The notes beneath the pieces were generated by a model, which saw only the letters and a list, made by a program, of their open reading frames with translations, made no database searches and was not told the origin of the DNA. Shown one piece after another: positions 38,696 through 48,088 of a stretch of 64,000 nucleotides of DNA; positions within the stretch are counted from its first letter, which is position 1, and every line of letters begins with the position of its first letter. The position numbers and the translations under genes are program-made. The DNA is from Thioalkalivibrio paradoxus ARh 1 (GTDB taxonomy: Bacteria; Pseudomonadota; Gammaproteobacteria; Ectothiorhodospirales; Ectothiorhodospiraceae), in NCBI RefSeq assembly GCF_000227685.2, contig NZ_CP007029.1:656501-720500 (forward strand), written 5' to 3'.

Positions 38696-39023
38696 TTCCT
38701 GGCTTCCCAGCGGTTCCGCAGTCGCAGTGGCGCGAAGCGAATGATAACCCGGCCTCCGCACGCCGAACGGCATTCCCTGCGCCAGGCGCGCGACGCCTGT
38801 ATACGGACAGGTGCTGGGCGAGGTGGTGGGTCCACGCGATCCCCCGGGTTGATCAGGGTCCGAATGGCGGTGATGCGCTCAACCCCATGCGCCGATCGCG
38901 GAATCGGGTCCGCGGCAAATGCACGCGGGTCTTGGGCGGCACCCACCCGTGGTGCAGTCTGCATCTGGGAACCCAGCCTCGTGGCAAGAAAGGCGGCGGC
39001 CGGGCGTACCAGAGAACGGGTTG
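38696..39023. other. intergenic gap
   Basis: A 328-bp region between the ZIP-like gene and the end of the sugar-oxidation operon. No credible gene, promoter pair or terminator was identified. Confidence 0.3.
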
Positions 39024-39452
39024 TCAGCGAGGCGAGGGGCGCTGAATGGCTTCTGCGCCCGCTTGCGCGATGGCCTGGTCATTCTCGACCGAGTCTCCCG
39101 ACACACCGATGGCGCCGATCACGGTGTCGCCGTCCGCGATCGGGATGCCGCCCCCAAAGCTGACCAACCCGCCATTGGAGTGCTCGATCCCGTACAACGG
39201 GCCGTCCGGCCTGGAAAGCTCGCCGATGGTGCCTGACGGCAGGTTGAACAGCCGCGCGGTGCGTGCTTTCTTCAGGGCGACGTCGATCGAGCCCAGCAGC
39301 GCTCCGTCCATGCGCACGAAGGCCTTCAGGTTGGCCCCTGCGTCGACCAGGGCGATGTCGGACAGGCATCCGAGTTCCGTGGCCTTCGCAACTGCTGCCG
39401 CGATAGCCGATTGGGCCTGATCGAGCGACAGATCCTTCGTTACCAGCGCCAT
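39024..39452 (-). CDS. GlcG/HbpS-like (DUF336) protein
   Basis: 142 residues of the GlcG/HbpS family: N-terminal helix ([21 protein letters not shown]), then [17 protein letters not shown], the [15 protein letters not shown] helix, the Gly-rich [12 protein letters not shown], and [22 protein letters not shown]. Family members bind haem or iron, or sit in glycolate, diol and sugar-acid utilisation loci. GAGGAGG precedes the ATG. It lies 103 bp downstream of the IolE-like gene on the same strand, as the last gene of the operon. Binding a small oxidised ligand or haem is inference. Confidence 0.85.
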   Translation of the reverse strand: MALVTKDLSLDQAQSAIAAAVAKATELGCLSDIALVDAGANLKAFVRMDGALLGSIDVALKKARTARLFNLPSGTIGELSRPDGPLYGIEHSNGGLVSFGGGIPIADGDTVIGAIGVSGDSVENDQAIAQAGAEAIQRPSPR

Positions 39453-39555
39453 GACGCCTCCTCGGGTGGGATTTCGTGAACCGATCGCCGCGGCCCGTGA
39501 ACGGCAGTTGCTTTCGCGCAGGTCGATGACCAGGAGTTGCGTAACGCGAGCAGGC

Positions 39556-40473
39556 TCATAGCCCCGTCACCTCGCGCAGGTACTGGCGCGCCATCTTCGC
39601 GTATTTCAGCGGCGTCGCTTTGGCAGGATCCTGTTCGGCCTCGACGACCAGCCAGCCCTGGTAGTCGTGCTCCGCCAGTACCTGCACGATGGGTCGGAAG
39701 TCGATGCAGCCATCGGGATCGCCAGGGACGGTGAAGATGCCGTCCTGGATCGCCTCCTTGAACGAGAGGTGGTCCCTGATCACCCGGTCCCGCACGGGCT
39801 GCCTGAGATTCTTGAAGTGCAGGTGTCCGATCCGTGACACATGGTCCCGGGCCAGGCTGAGCGGATCATCGCCCGAGAACAGCAGGTGCGCGGTGTCCAG
39901 AAGCAGATGGACATGCTCCGGGTCGGTCGACGCCAGCAACCGGTCCACCTCGGCTCGCGTCTGGACACCGGTGCCCATGTGATGGTGGTAGCAAAGCCGG
40001 ATCCCCTCGGCGCTGGCGATTCTGCCCAGTTCGTTGAGCCCCGACGCGAGCGTATCCCACTGGCGGTCGTCGAACACGGGACGGTTGGCGAACAGCGCCA
40101 CCGGACGCTGGTGCACCGAGTGCCCGAGTTCGGCGACGACCATGGCGCTGCCGTTCACGGACTTGATGAACTCGAGTGACTGCCGGAACTCCGCGACCGT
40201 CCGCTCATACATGGCCTCGCAGGTGAAGAAGAGGCTCGTCCAGGGTTCGGAAACGCGCAGGCCCCGGAGGCCGAGCTCACGCGTGAGTTCCTCGACGTCG
40301 GTCGGGAACTTGTGGCCGACACTGCAGCCTTCGAACCCCGCCAGCGCCATTTCGCTCACGCACTGGCCGAACGGGATCCCGATATCGATATCCAGAAAAT
40401 CGTCGTTCCACCACAGGGTGGGAGTGACACCGAATGAAATCTTGCTCCGGTCCAGCTTCGCGTCGTTTGCCAT
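39556..40473 (-). CDS. IolE-like inosose dehydratase / sugar isomerase
   Basis: 305 residues, xylose-isomerase-like TIM barrel. The N-terminal [13 protein letters not shown] and the metal-site motif [12 protein letters not shown] are close to those of myo-inosose-2 dehydratase (IolE), which removes water from 2-keto-myo-inositol. Further metal ligands are visible in [12 protein letters not shown] (Asp), GHLHFKN (His) and VVEAEQDP (Glu). No other inositol genes are present, so dehydration or epimerisation of another 2-keto or 3-keto sugar made by the GMC oxidoreductase of this operon is more likely. The start is three bases after the GH63 stop, so the two are translationally coupled. Confidence 0.82.
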   Translation of the reverse strand: MANDAKLDRSKISFGVTPTLWWNDDFLDIDIGIPFGQCVSEMALAGFEGCSVGHKFPTDVEELTRELGLRGLRVSEPWTSLFFTCEAMYERTVAEFRQSLEFIKSVNGSAMVVAELGHSVHQRPVALFANRPVFDDRQWDTLASGLNELGRIASAEGIRLCYHHHMGTGVQTRAEVDRLLASTDPEHVHLLLDTAHLLFSGDDPLSLARDHVSRIGHLHFKNLRQPVRDRVIRDHLSFKEAIQDGIFTVPGDPDGCIDFRPIVQVLAEHDYQGWLVVEAEQDPAKATPLKYAKMARQYLREVTGL

Positions 40474-40476
40474 GTT

Positions 40477-43191
40477 TCAGCCCTTGCTGCTGAGGAGTTC
40501 TGCGGCCAGCCCCGTCCACCCGGTCTGATGGGAGGCGCCAATGCCGGCCCCGTTGTCGCCATGAAAGTACTCGTAGAACAGGAACAGGTCGCGCCAGTTG
40601 GGATCGTCCTGGAAGATCTCGTTGCCCCCGTGGACGGGACGTCTTCCAGCGGTGCCCCGTTCGAAGATTCCGACCAGGCGTTCGGCCAGATCGTCGGCGA
40701 TCTCCCGAAGGTCGCATCTGCGGCCGGAGCGGGCGGGATACTCGATCTGGAAGGTGTCACCGAAGAACGCGTGATAGCGCCGTAGCGCGTCGATCAGCAG
40801 AAAGTTGATCGGGAACCATACCGGTCCGCGCCAGTTGGAATTGCCGCCAAAAAGACCGACCGACGACTCTGCCGGTTCATAGCGCTCGCTGAGCGTCACC
40901 CCATCGATTTGCATGCTGAACGGTTTGTCCCGATAGGCCCGCGAGATGCCCCGGATGCCGTGAGGGCTGAGGAACTCGAGTTCGTCGAACACGCGGGTGA
41001 GCACGCGCCGGAGCTGTTCCGGTTTGACGAAGGTGAGCAGATGGCGCTCGGTACCCGAGTCATGCGTCGTCAGCGCCTGGTCGAGCAGTTCGGGATGCTG
41101 CGCCACGAACCACTCGATGCGCCCCTTGAGCCCCTTCGCGCTGGTCGGCTCGATCGCATCGAGATCCAGGATGGCCACCGGGAACAGCGCCACGATCCCC
41201 ACCAGCGATCGCAGGCGCAGGGTATGGTACTGCTCGGGGTTTCCGCCGACCTTCAGGACATCATAGAAGAAGCCGTCCTCGTCGTCCCACACCGACACCT
41301 GGCCTTGCGAACGGCGCTCGATGCTGTTCATCGCGTCGGCGATGAAAACGAAATGCTGGAAGAACTTGCTCGCGAGTCGGGCATATTCGGTTGCGCCGTG
41401 TTCAGCCAGAATCAAGGCCATCTCCATCACGTTCAGGCTGAACATGCCCATCCAGCTGGTGCCATCGGACTGATAGAGCTCCAGCGGTCTTCCCAGCTGC
41501 CCTTCCAGCTCGCCCAAGTGGCTTCGATCGATCACGGAGATGTTGTCGAGGCCCAGAAACCCTCCCTCGAACAGGTTCCTGTTGGAAGGATCCTTGCGAT
41601 TCGTCCACCAGGTGAAATACATCAGGCAGTAGCGGAAGACGTCGGCAAGAAAGCGGGTGTCGCCGTCTCCGCCGCGTTGCTGCTTGTCGATGTGGAAGAT
41701 GCGCAGCGCCGCCCAGGCGTGCAGCGGCGGATTGACGTCGTTGAACGACCACTCGTAGGCTGGAATGGCGCCGTTCGGGGACATGAAGAATTCACGTGCA
41801 AGGATCAGCAGCTGCTCCTTGGCGAACTCGGCGTCGAGGCGTGCAAACACCACAGCCTGAAAGCACAGGTCCCAGGAAGCGAACCAGGGATACTCCCACT
41901 TGTCCGGCATCGACAGGATATGGTCGGCGTGGAAGTGGACCCATTCGCGGTTGCGTTCGCGCGACGCGGGTGGCGCGGGGCCCGCCGGGTCGCCCTTCAG
42001 CCAATCCTTGACGATGTAGTGGTAGTACTGCTTGCTCCACAGCATGCCGGCGTACGCCTGGCGCTGAATGGCGCGGCGTTCCTCGCTCAGGTCCTGCGGC
42101 TGCAGGGCAGTGTGGAACTCGTCGGCTTCGGCCGAGCGTGTCCGCAGCACGGTGTCGAAGTCGGGACCGAACGGGTCGGCCATTGCGAGGTTATCGCACA
42201 GGCGCAGCCGGATCTCCTGCGTGGCACCGGGCGCGATCTCCAGGCGGTACACGGCCGCTGCCTTGGTGCCGGTCAGGGTGGGATCGACCGTGGGACTGCC
42301 GTTCACGATGTGATCGTTGATGCCGTCCTTGGGATAGGGAGGACTGTCGGCCACGCCCCATAGCCGCGCGGCATTGCTCTCGTTGTTTGCGAACAGGAGA
42401 TCGTCGGCCCCCTGGCAATAGAGCGCCATCGGGTCGAGGCTGTCGTCGCCGGGGGCCGGCGTCGCGAGCACGGTGGAGATCCCAGCGCCATCGACGGGCT
42501 TCTTCCCCGCGAGATTTGGCGGCATGGACTCGAGATACCACGACCAGGTGTTCCGGAACCACAGCGTCGGTAGCAGGTGGAGGGTGGCCGGATCAGGGCC
42601 GCGATTGGTTGCGCAGATCCTGATCAGGATGTCCTGGACCGCCCCCTTGGCATACTCGACTTCGACATCGAAGTACCGGTCGTCGGCGAAAACCCCGGTA
42701 TCGATGAGTTCGAACTCCATCGCTCCCGGGTCGGTCCGCTTGCGCCGGGCGTTCTCTGCGACCAGCCAATCGTAGGGAAACGCCTGCTGGGGGTACTTGT
42801 ACAGCCACTTCATGTAGCTGTGGGTCGGCGTATTGTCGAGGTAGAAATAGTATTCCTTGACGTCTTCGCCGTGGTTGCCCTCGGAGTTGGTCAGGCCGAA
42901 CAGCCGTTCCTTCAAGATAAGGTCGCGGCCGTTCCAGAGCGCCAGGGCAAAACACAGCCGCTGCTGATCGTCCGAGATGCCGGCGAGACCGTCCTCGCCC
43001 CAGCGATAAGCGCGCGATCGCGCGTGGTCGTGCGGGAAATAATCCCAGGCATTGCCACCGGGGCTGTAGTCCTCGCGCACCGTGCCCCATTGGCGCTCGG
43101 AGAGATACGGCCCCCAGCGCAGCCAGCTCTCGGGGTGCCGGGCCGCATAGCTGCTGCGGAGACGGTCCGCTTCCTTCCCTTTCATCATCAT
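40477..43191 (-). CDS. GH63-like glucosidase (MGH1-like)
   Basis: 904 residues, a glucosidase of the GH63/MGH1-like type with an (alpha/alpha)6 barrel. Diagnostic N-terminal text: RWGPYLSERQWGTVREDYS and AWDYFPHDHARSRAYRWGEDG. Catalytic-barrel segments include WDDEDGFFYDVL and GNSNWRGPVWFPINFLLIDAL. It should hydrolyse alpha-linked glucose from small oligosaccharides or glycosides; there is no signal peptide, so it acts in the cytoplasm. Three consecutive ATG codons (43191, 43188, 43185) are possible starts; the first overlaps the stop of the debranching enzyme gene (ATGA). Confidence 0.85.
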   Translation of the reverse strand: MMMKGKEADRLRSSYAARHPESWLRWGPYLSERQWGTVREDYSPGGNAWDYFPHDHARSRAYRWGEDGLAGISDDQQRLCFALALWNGRDLILKERLFGLTNSEGNHGEDVKEYYFYLDNTPTHSYMKWLYKYPQQAFPYDWLVAENARRKRTDPGAMEFELIDTGVFADDRYFDVEVEYAKGAVQDILIRICATNRGPDPATLHLLPTLWFRNTWSWYLESMPPNLAGKKPVDGAGISTVLATPAPGDDSLDPMALYCQGADDLLFANNESNAARLWGVADSPPYPKDGINDHIVNGSPTVDPTLTGTKAAAVYRLEIAPGATQEIRLRLCDNLAMADPFGPDFDTVLRTRSAEADEFHTALQPQDLSEERRAIQRQAYAGMLWSKQYYHYIVKDWLKGDPAGPAPPASRERNREWVHFHADHILSMPDKWEYPWFASWDLCFQAVVFARLDAEFAKEQLLILAREFFMSPNGAIPAYEWSFNDVNPPLHAWAALRIFHIDKQQRGGDGDTRFLADVFRYCLMYFTWWTNRKDPSNRNLFEGGFLGLDNISVIDRSHLGELEGQLGRPLELYQSDGTSWMGMFSLNVMEMALILAEHGATEYARLASKFFQHFVFIADAMNSIERRSQGQVSVWDDEDGFFYDVLKVGGNPEQYHTLRLRSLVGIVALFPVAILDLDAIEPTSAKGLKGRIEWFVAQHPELLDQALTTHDSGTERHLLTFVKPEQLRRVLTRVFDELEFLSPHGIRGISRAYRDKPFSMQIDGVTLSERYEPAESSVGLFGGNSNWRGPVWFPINFLLIDALRRYHAFFGDTFQIEYPARSGRRCDLREIADDLAERLVGIFERGTAGRRPVHGGNEIFQDDPNWRDLFLFYEYFHGDNGAGIGASHQTGWTGLAAELLSSKG

Positions 43192-45218
43192 GCGTCGACC
43201 TTCGGTGGTGGCTGGGAAACCGGGTCATGCGCCGTCTCGAAGCGCTCGATGCGCACCAGGGCGCGCAGAACCTCGCCGACACTCCATGCCTGAGCGATGC
43301 AACCTCTGGGCTCGAACGGGGCGTCCCCGTCGAAAATCTCGCTGATGGTGCCAAGTCCCGCGCTGCTCAGGTGGTCGCCGAAGGGCTGCAACAGGCGCCG
43401 AGCCGCAGCGGGATCCTTGCGAACCCGCAGGTGTGCATCGACAAAAGGCCCGATCAGCCAGGCCCAGACCGTGCCCTGATGGTAGGCACCGTCTCGATGG
43501 AACTGGTCGCCCTGATAGATTCCCTGGTAGGCGGTTTCCGACACTGCCAGGGAGCGCAGGCCATGCGAGGTCAGCAGGGTGCGGGCACAGGCATCGAGTA
43601 CCAGGCCCTGCCGCTCCGGCGGTAGCGGGGACGCGTGGAGCGCCACGGCCAGGATCTGATTGGGGCGCAGGCAGGCTTCGTGCCCATCGGGTCCATCGAG
43701 TACATCGAAACAATGGCCCGTATCGGGATTCCAGAAGCGATCGAAGCCGGCCAGTGCCACACGGGCCCGCTCCCGGTAGGCCGCGCCGTCCTCGCCAAGC
43801 CGCTCGGCAAAATCGGCCATCGCACACAGGGCGTTGTACCAGAGCGCGTTGACTTCAACGGGTTTCCCGCTGCGCGGCGTGATCACATGGTCGCCGACCT
43901 TCGCATCCATCCACGTCAGCTGCACGCCATCGTGCTGCCAGCGCAGCAGGCCGTCGGCGGGGTCCACCCGGATGCCGTAGCGCGTACCCTTCAGGTGCCA
44001 GTCGACGATGTCCCGCAGCGTGGGCAACAGTCTGCGCAGCAGCGCATCGTCGCCGGTAGCCTCGTGATAGGCACGTACCGCCTCGAAGTACCAGAGCGTC
44101 GCGTCGACCGTGTTGTACTCCGGCTGTTCGCCTGCGTCGGGGAAACGGTTGGGGAGCATGCCGTCGCTGACGAACTGCGCGAAGGTCTCGAGGATCGGCG
44201 CGGCGATTTCCGGACGTCCGGCCGCGAGCGTCAGGCCCGGCAGGCTGATCATCGTGTCGCGTCCCCAGTCACCGAACCAGTGATACCCGGCGATCACGCT
44301 CTTGCCGTTGGGCCGCCCGGGAGAGGGCCGGTCCACCACGAACTGGTCGGCGGCGAGCACCAGCTGCTCGACCCACGGTTCAGGTTCGCCTGCGCCACCG
44401 GCGCGGGCGTTCCGCCAGCGTTGCAGTAGCATTCGATCGCGTTCCCGGCGCCGCTCCAGGGCCCCAGTGTCGAGCGTGGGCGATTCTTCGGCGCTGGCCA
44501 GCAACACGAGCGTCTCGCCCGGGGCGATGCTGGCCTCGAAGGTGGCGGCGTGCACGTGGTCGTCGCAGTCGCGCAGGCCACGCAGCGCTTCTGCTGGGAG
44601 CGCGAAATCGTGGTACATCTCGCAAGCGGCCGATATCGCCCCCGAGTTCGTTGCAAGCGTCAGCGCCAGCGCGTCGGGTCCGCCCGAAACCACGCACACG
44701 CGATCGCCGAGGACCTCGACCGAGACCGGCCAGGCGACCTGCCCGGTATTGTGAAACACCCGGTTGTCCACGATTGCCGCGGTGCTCAGTCGTACCGGTT
44801 CCACGGCCGCCACCACGGTGTACGCCACGTAGGTGGTGTTGGCTCCGTGCTCCATCCACACGCGCTTCTCGATCAGGGCATCGGCGCAGGCGAAGCACCA
44901 CCGTGGGACCGAGCCCTCAAGATCGAAGGACTGTATGTTCCGGTAGCCGTGCGGCGCGATGTCGCCGCTCGCCCACCGGTTGCTGCTCAGAGCATGGGTG
45001 CCGCCGCGATAGGTTACGGTCTCGTCGAACTTCACCAGCATCAGGCGCCGGTCCACGGGTGGGCGCACGGCCGCGACCAGCAGGCCGTGATACGAACGGG
45101 TGAGCGATCCCGCCACAGTGCCCGAGGCGTAGCCGCCCGTGCCGTTGGTTACGAGCCACTCCCGCGACTCGGCAGTGCCCAGGTCGCCGGTGACTTCGCG
45201 GCCGAAGCGGATGGGCAT
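43188..45218 (-). CDS. amylo-alpha-1,6-glucosidase (archaeal-type glycogen debranching enzyme)
   Basis: 676 residues. The N-terminal beta-sandwich begins with REWLVTNGTGGYASGTVAG; the C-terminal GH133 (alpha/alpha)6 barrel shows DWGRDTMISLPGLTL, QPEYNTVDATLWY, VEVNALWYNAL, CLRPNQILAVAL and YHQGTVWAWLIGPF, all typical of the bifunctional-like GDE_C domain. It removes alpha-1,6-linked glucose from branched glucans in the cytoplasm. The frame is complete with a usual length. The start lies three bases after the FG-GAP stop; the stop overlaps the GH63 start. With the GH63 enzyme it would release free sugar for the oxidoreductase genes upstream. Confidence 0.9.
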   Translation of the reverse strand: MPIRFGREVTGDLGTAESREWLVTNGTGGYASGTVAGSLTRSYHGLLVAAVRPPVDRRLMLVKFDETVTYRGGTHALSSNRWASGDIAPHGYRNIQSFDLEGSVPRWCFACADALIEKRVWMEHGANTTYVAYTVVAAVEPVRLSTAAIVDNRVFHNTGQVAWPVSVEVLGDRVCVVSGGPDALALTLATNSGAISAACEMYHDFALPAEALRGLRDCDDHVHAATFEASIAPGETLVLLASAEESPTLDTGALERRRERDRMLLQRWRNARAGGAGEPEPWVEQLVLAADQFVVDRPSPGRPNGKSVIAGYHWFGDWGRDTMISLPGLTLAAGRPEIAAPILETFAQFVSDGMLPNRFPDAGEQPEYNTVDATLWYFEAVRAYHEATGDDALLRRLLPTLRDIVDWHLKGTRYGIRVDPADGLLRWQHDGVQLTWMDAKVGDHVITPRSGKPVEVNALWYNALCAMADFAERLGEDGAAYRERARVALAGFDRFWNPDTGHCFDVLDGPDGHEACLRPNQILAVALHASPLPPERQGLVLDACARTLLTSHGLRSLAVSETAYQGIYQGDQFHRDGAYHQGTVWAWLIGPFVDAHLRVRKDPAAARRLLQPFGDHLSSAGLGTISEIFDGDAPFEPRGCIAQAWSVGEVLRALVRIERFETAHDPVSQPPPKVDA

Positions 45219-45221
45219 CGC

Positions 45222-46493
45222 CTAGAGGCTCGCGAACCGGTTCAGGTAAATGTTGACCTGCGAGTTGTCGCAGAGGTAGTAGCCGGGGGTGTAATAGCCG
45301 GTGGTGGCGAAGTCCAGACGTCCGTCGCCGTCGAAATCGCCGACCGTGATGCGGGCAGCCGATGCGGACGAGACGCGCCAGCGCTCGAACAGACCTTGCT
45401 CCACGTCGATGGCCTTGTAGTAGTAGACACCCTGATGGGGCAGCGGACCCCGAAGCGCCACCAGGAACTCGTCGTCGCCGTCGCCATCGAAGTCGCCGGC
45501 CACGACGTGGTGGCCGGGGCCCTGGGTCTCGGGGTCGAACGGCCCGAAGGTGTCGAGGATGGTGCGGCGCCAGGGGTGGTCGGTCAGCGCCTGGCCGGGT
45601 TTGCGCGTGTAGACGGTGACGATGTTGCCGTGAAAGGGGTCGATCGTTGCGATGTAGGCATAGGGATCGTTCCCCACGCGGCCATAGGCAACGTTCCCGC
45701 ACCCCCGGAACGTGCCCGCCTGTCCGGTCTGATCACCCGCACCGAACGGTATTGTCTGCCATCGGGACTGTTCGACGTCGTAGTAAAACCAGCTGATGCC
45801 CTCTTCGCTGGCCAGCAGCACCGAGTCGAGCCCGGCGCCGGAGCGTCCGCCAAATTTTTCGCGGACCACGCCATGGATGATGCGAAAGCTCTCGTTGTCG
45901 ATGATGCGGCCGCGCCAGGAGGGGGCGGAGTGGACGTCATCCGGGCGGTCGAAGATCGTGACCGCGACCGGCTCATGGACCCCCTTGCCATAGGGCTGGC
46001 AGCCGACCACCGGCAAGGCCATCAACTCCAGCCGCTCGGTTTGCGTGAAGTGCCCGAGCTGCAGGCGATGCGCGGCCATCAGGTCGCTGACGAAGTGCAC
46101 CTTCCAGAGCTCATCGTCATCGTAACGCCCGGGGTTCTCGAGCCAGGAGATCTTGCCGTCTTCCGGCCGGCACCAGAACATGCAGTTGCCGTAATTGTGG
46201 GAGATCACCAGATCGTTGCGCCCGTTGCCGGCGATGTCGCCGGTATCGATGGCGACCGGCAACGGGAAATCGGCGATGGTCCGCCGCTTCCATGTCGGGT
46301 TCTCGTACCAGACGACCCGGCCCACGGCCAGGCCCGAAGTGACCAGATCCAGCTTGCCATTGCCGTTGATGTCCACGGCCTGGATCCAGTAACCGTCGTC
46401 CTGTTGGTTGGCGAGAGTCACCTTCTCGAAGAATGGCGCGCCGAGGGTGCCATCGTTCATGAACTCAAGGAGATTTCCGGGTTCGTTGCTCAT
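45222..46493 (-). CDS. FG-GAP/VCBS-type repeat protein
   Basis: 423 residues, made of FG-GAP/VCBS-like blades. Calcium-loop motifs of the form DxNGNGxxD or DFDGDGxxD recur: DINGNGKLDLVTSG, DIAGNGRNDLVISH, DFDGDGDDEFLVAL and DFDGDGRLDFATTG, each followed by a strand. This suggests a seven-bladed propeller. There is no signal peptide, unusual for this family, which is mostly extracellular. Function not recognised; glycan or protein binding is the family's usual role. It lies between the sorbitol-dehydrogenase-type subunit gene (18-bp gap) and the debranching enzyme gene (three bases). Confidence 0.8.
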   Translation of the reverse strand: MSNEPGNLLEFMNDGTLGAPFFEKVTLANQQDDGYWIQAVDINGNGKLDLVTSGLAVGRVVWYENPTWKRRTIADFPLPVAIDTGDIAGNGRNDLVISHNYGNCMFWCRPEDGKISWLENPGRYDDDELWKVHFVSDLMAAHRLQLGHFTQTERLELMALPVVGCQPYGKGVHEPVAVTIFDRPDDVHSAPSWRGRIIDNESFRIIHGVVREKFGGRSGAGLDSVLLASEEGISWFYYDVEQSRWQTIPFGAGDQTGQAGTFRGCGNVAYGRVGNDPYAYIATIDPFHGNIVTVYTRKPGQALTDHPWRRTILDTFGPFDPETQGPGHHVVAGDFDGDGDDEFLVALRGPLPHQGVYYYKAIDVEQGLFERWRVSSASAARITVGDFDGDGRLDFATTGYYTPGYYLCDNSQVNIYLNRFASL

Positions 46494-46511
46494 AGGACGC
46501 CCTTTTCCTGG

Positions 46512-46994
46512 TTACGGGACATCGGGAAAGCGTGGCGGCTCGGCCCAGGTCCCGTATCCCGGACCCTTTGCCCCCGGCGGATTCGCGCCGACCGCGGGCC
46601 AGAGCAGCCCTTCGGTGTACGCGGCCGGCGAGACCACGAACGTCGAGTCGTGCTCCAGCACTCCGAAGGCATCCCGCCACGCGGCAGGGAGCTGGTACCA
46701 CGTGCCGATGTACCAGAGCTTGATGATGTTGCGTGCGATCGGACCCAGCCGTTCGTCGCTGAGAATGCGGGCCCGCAACGACGCCTCCATCGCGGTGACA
46801 TCGTCGCCGGACTCCGTCTGAATGGCACGGAACCGGCTGAGCAGTTCGCGGGTAGTGCCGTCTCCCACCACTTTGACGACGGTGGACAGGTAGGGCTCCG
46901 CCTGCCCGGTTCCCCGGAGTCGAAACACCGGGAAGCCGGTCACGAAAGAGGAGAAGGCAAGGAAGTCCTGCAGGTTCTCCGCGCCGTTACTCAT
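46512..46994 (-). CDS. small subunit of FAD-dependent sugar dehydrogenase (FAD-SLDH type)
   Basis: 160 residues, matching the small subunit family of FAD-containing D-sorbitol or gluconate dehydrogenases: LQDFLAFSSFVTGFPVFRLRGTG, then ARNIIKLWYIGTWYQLP, and the C-terminal AYTEGLLWPAVGANPPGAKGPGYGTWAEPP. Members partner with a GMC-type catalytic subunit. Most carry a Tat signal on the small subunit; this one does not, so it likely stays in the cytoplasm with its oxidoreductase. Its start overlaps the end of the ferritin-like gene by eight bases. Confidence 0.85.
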   Translation of the reverse strand: MSNGAENLQDFLAFSSFVTGFPVFRLRGTGQAEPYLSTVVKVVGDGTTRELLSRFRAIQTESGDDVTAMEASLRARILSDERLGPIARNIIKLWYIGTWYQLPAAWRDAFGVLEHDSTFVVSPAAYTEGLLWPAVGANPPGAKGPGYGTWAEPPRFPDVP

Positions 46995-48075
46995 GGTCTC
47001 CCCCTTCCGAACTCCGGACGTCGAAGACGGGTGCAGCGTTGACGCCGTCCATCCCCGGAATCGGGTTCCGGATCAACTGTAGTGCGGATTCCTTGATGCG
47101 GAACATTTCGCCCACTGCGGCCTCGAGGAGCCCCGGTTCGCCGTTGAACGCTTGTGTCAGCGTTCCGAGAAGAGCCTGGTAGTCCGTGCCGAAGCGCACC
47201 GCGGCGGCATGCAGCTCGGAGTTCCTGGGGTAGTCGTCCAGACGGGCATTGCGCTTGACAGGGTAGGCGGATCCCCAGTCGACGGCGATGGGCTCGCCGC
47301 TCGGCTGGTCGGCCTCGTCCCCCTTCTGGTAGTAGCGCCCGAGCACGAGCTGTTGAAAGCGGTAGTAATGCGAGATCTCGCCTTCGTAGTCGTAAATCGC
47401 GCCGCCGATGCCCTCTCCCTGTTCGGAGATCAGGCGGATGGCCTCGAGAGCCGAGTCGAGGTCCACCACCGGGATGATCTCTCCGCCGCCCGAGTAGTAG
47501 AAATCGGGTGTGATCTGCCGGCTGGGATCGCCGGAGAACAGGTTCTCGCCCTGTGCGCTCATCTCCTCGTGAAGGGATTTCAGCCCGCGGCCGATCTCGT
47601 GATAGAACTCGCCGATACTATAGAAATGCATCTCGGTGTCGTCGTCGTGCATGAACGTCGGCAGCACCGCACCTTCGGAGCGAGGGCGACGCACGAACCC
47701 GGAGCCTTCTTCGGGCGAACGGGCGGGGCGCTCGATCTTTAGAAAGGTCTCCAGCGCTTCCCTGGAGAACGCCTGGATACCGACCTCGAAGTCGGTCTCT
47801 CCGTCCGGAAGCCGTGTCGGATATTGCGGCACGAAGCCCGGCCTCGTAAGTTCGGGTGAGCCGCCTACCGCGTTGAGCATGTTCGCCGCGAGTGTGAGGT
47901 GCAGCATTTCCTCCACGATGACCACCCGCAGGACGCGGGCTGCGTCCGAGTTGGTTCCCGGAGAGAGGGAGTACAGCGCCGTCAGGTAGGGCGGAATCGT
48001 GGCGTGTTCCAGTTGAAGCGCAGCGTGCAGGTACTTGTGCAGCTCTGCGATGTTCGTGATTTTTCGGAGGCTCAT
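46987..48075 (-). CDS. ferritin-like (VioB-type) protein
   Basis: 362 residues. The N-terminal ~250 residues are a ferritin-like four-helix bundle of the VioB/iminophenylpyruvate-dimer-synthase type: QLEHATIPPYLTALYSL, VIVEEMLHLTLAANMLNAVGGSP (Glu and ExxH ligands), FYHEIGRGLKSL and EISHYYRFQQLV, giving a complete di-metal ligand set. The C-terminal part is helical and unassigned. It may supply an oxygen-activating or peroxide-handling metal site for the neighbouring oxidoreductase. It is encoded 13 bp after the GMC oxidoreductase gene. The substrate is unknown. Confidence 0.82.
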   Translation of the reverse strand: MSLRKITNIAELHKYLHAALQLEHATIPPYLTALYSLSPGTNSDAARVLRVVIVEEMLHLTLAANMLNAVGGSPELTRPGFVPQYPTRLPDGETDFEVGIQAFSREALETFLKIERPARSPEEGSGFVRRPRSEGAVLPTFMHDDDTEMHFYSIGEFYHEIGRGLKSLHEEMSAQGENLFSGDPSRQITPDFYYSGGGEIIPVVDLDSALEAIRLISEQGEGIGGAIYDYEGEISHYYRFQQLVLGRYYQKGDEADQPSGEPIAVDWGSAYPVKRNARLDDYPRNSELHAAAVRFGTDYQALLGTLTQAFNGEPGLLEAAVGEMFRIKESALQLIRNPIPGMDGVNAAPVFDVRSSEGGDHE

Positions 48076-48088
48076 ACCCTCTGACCCT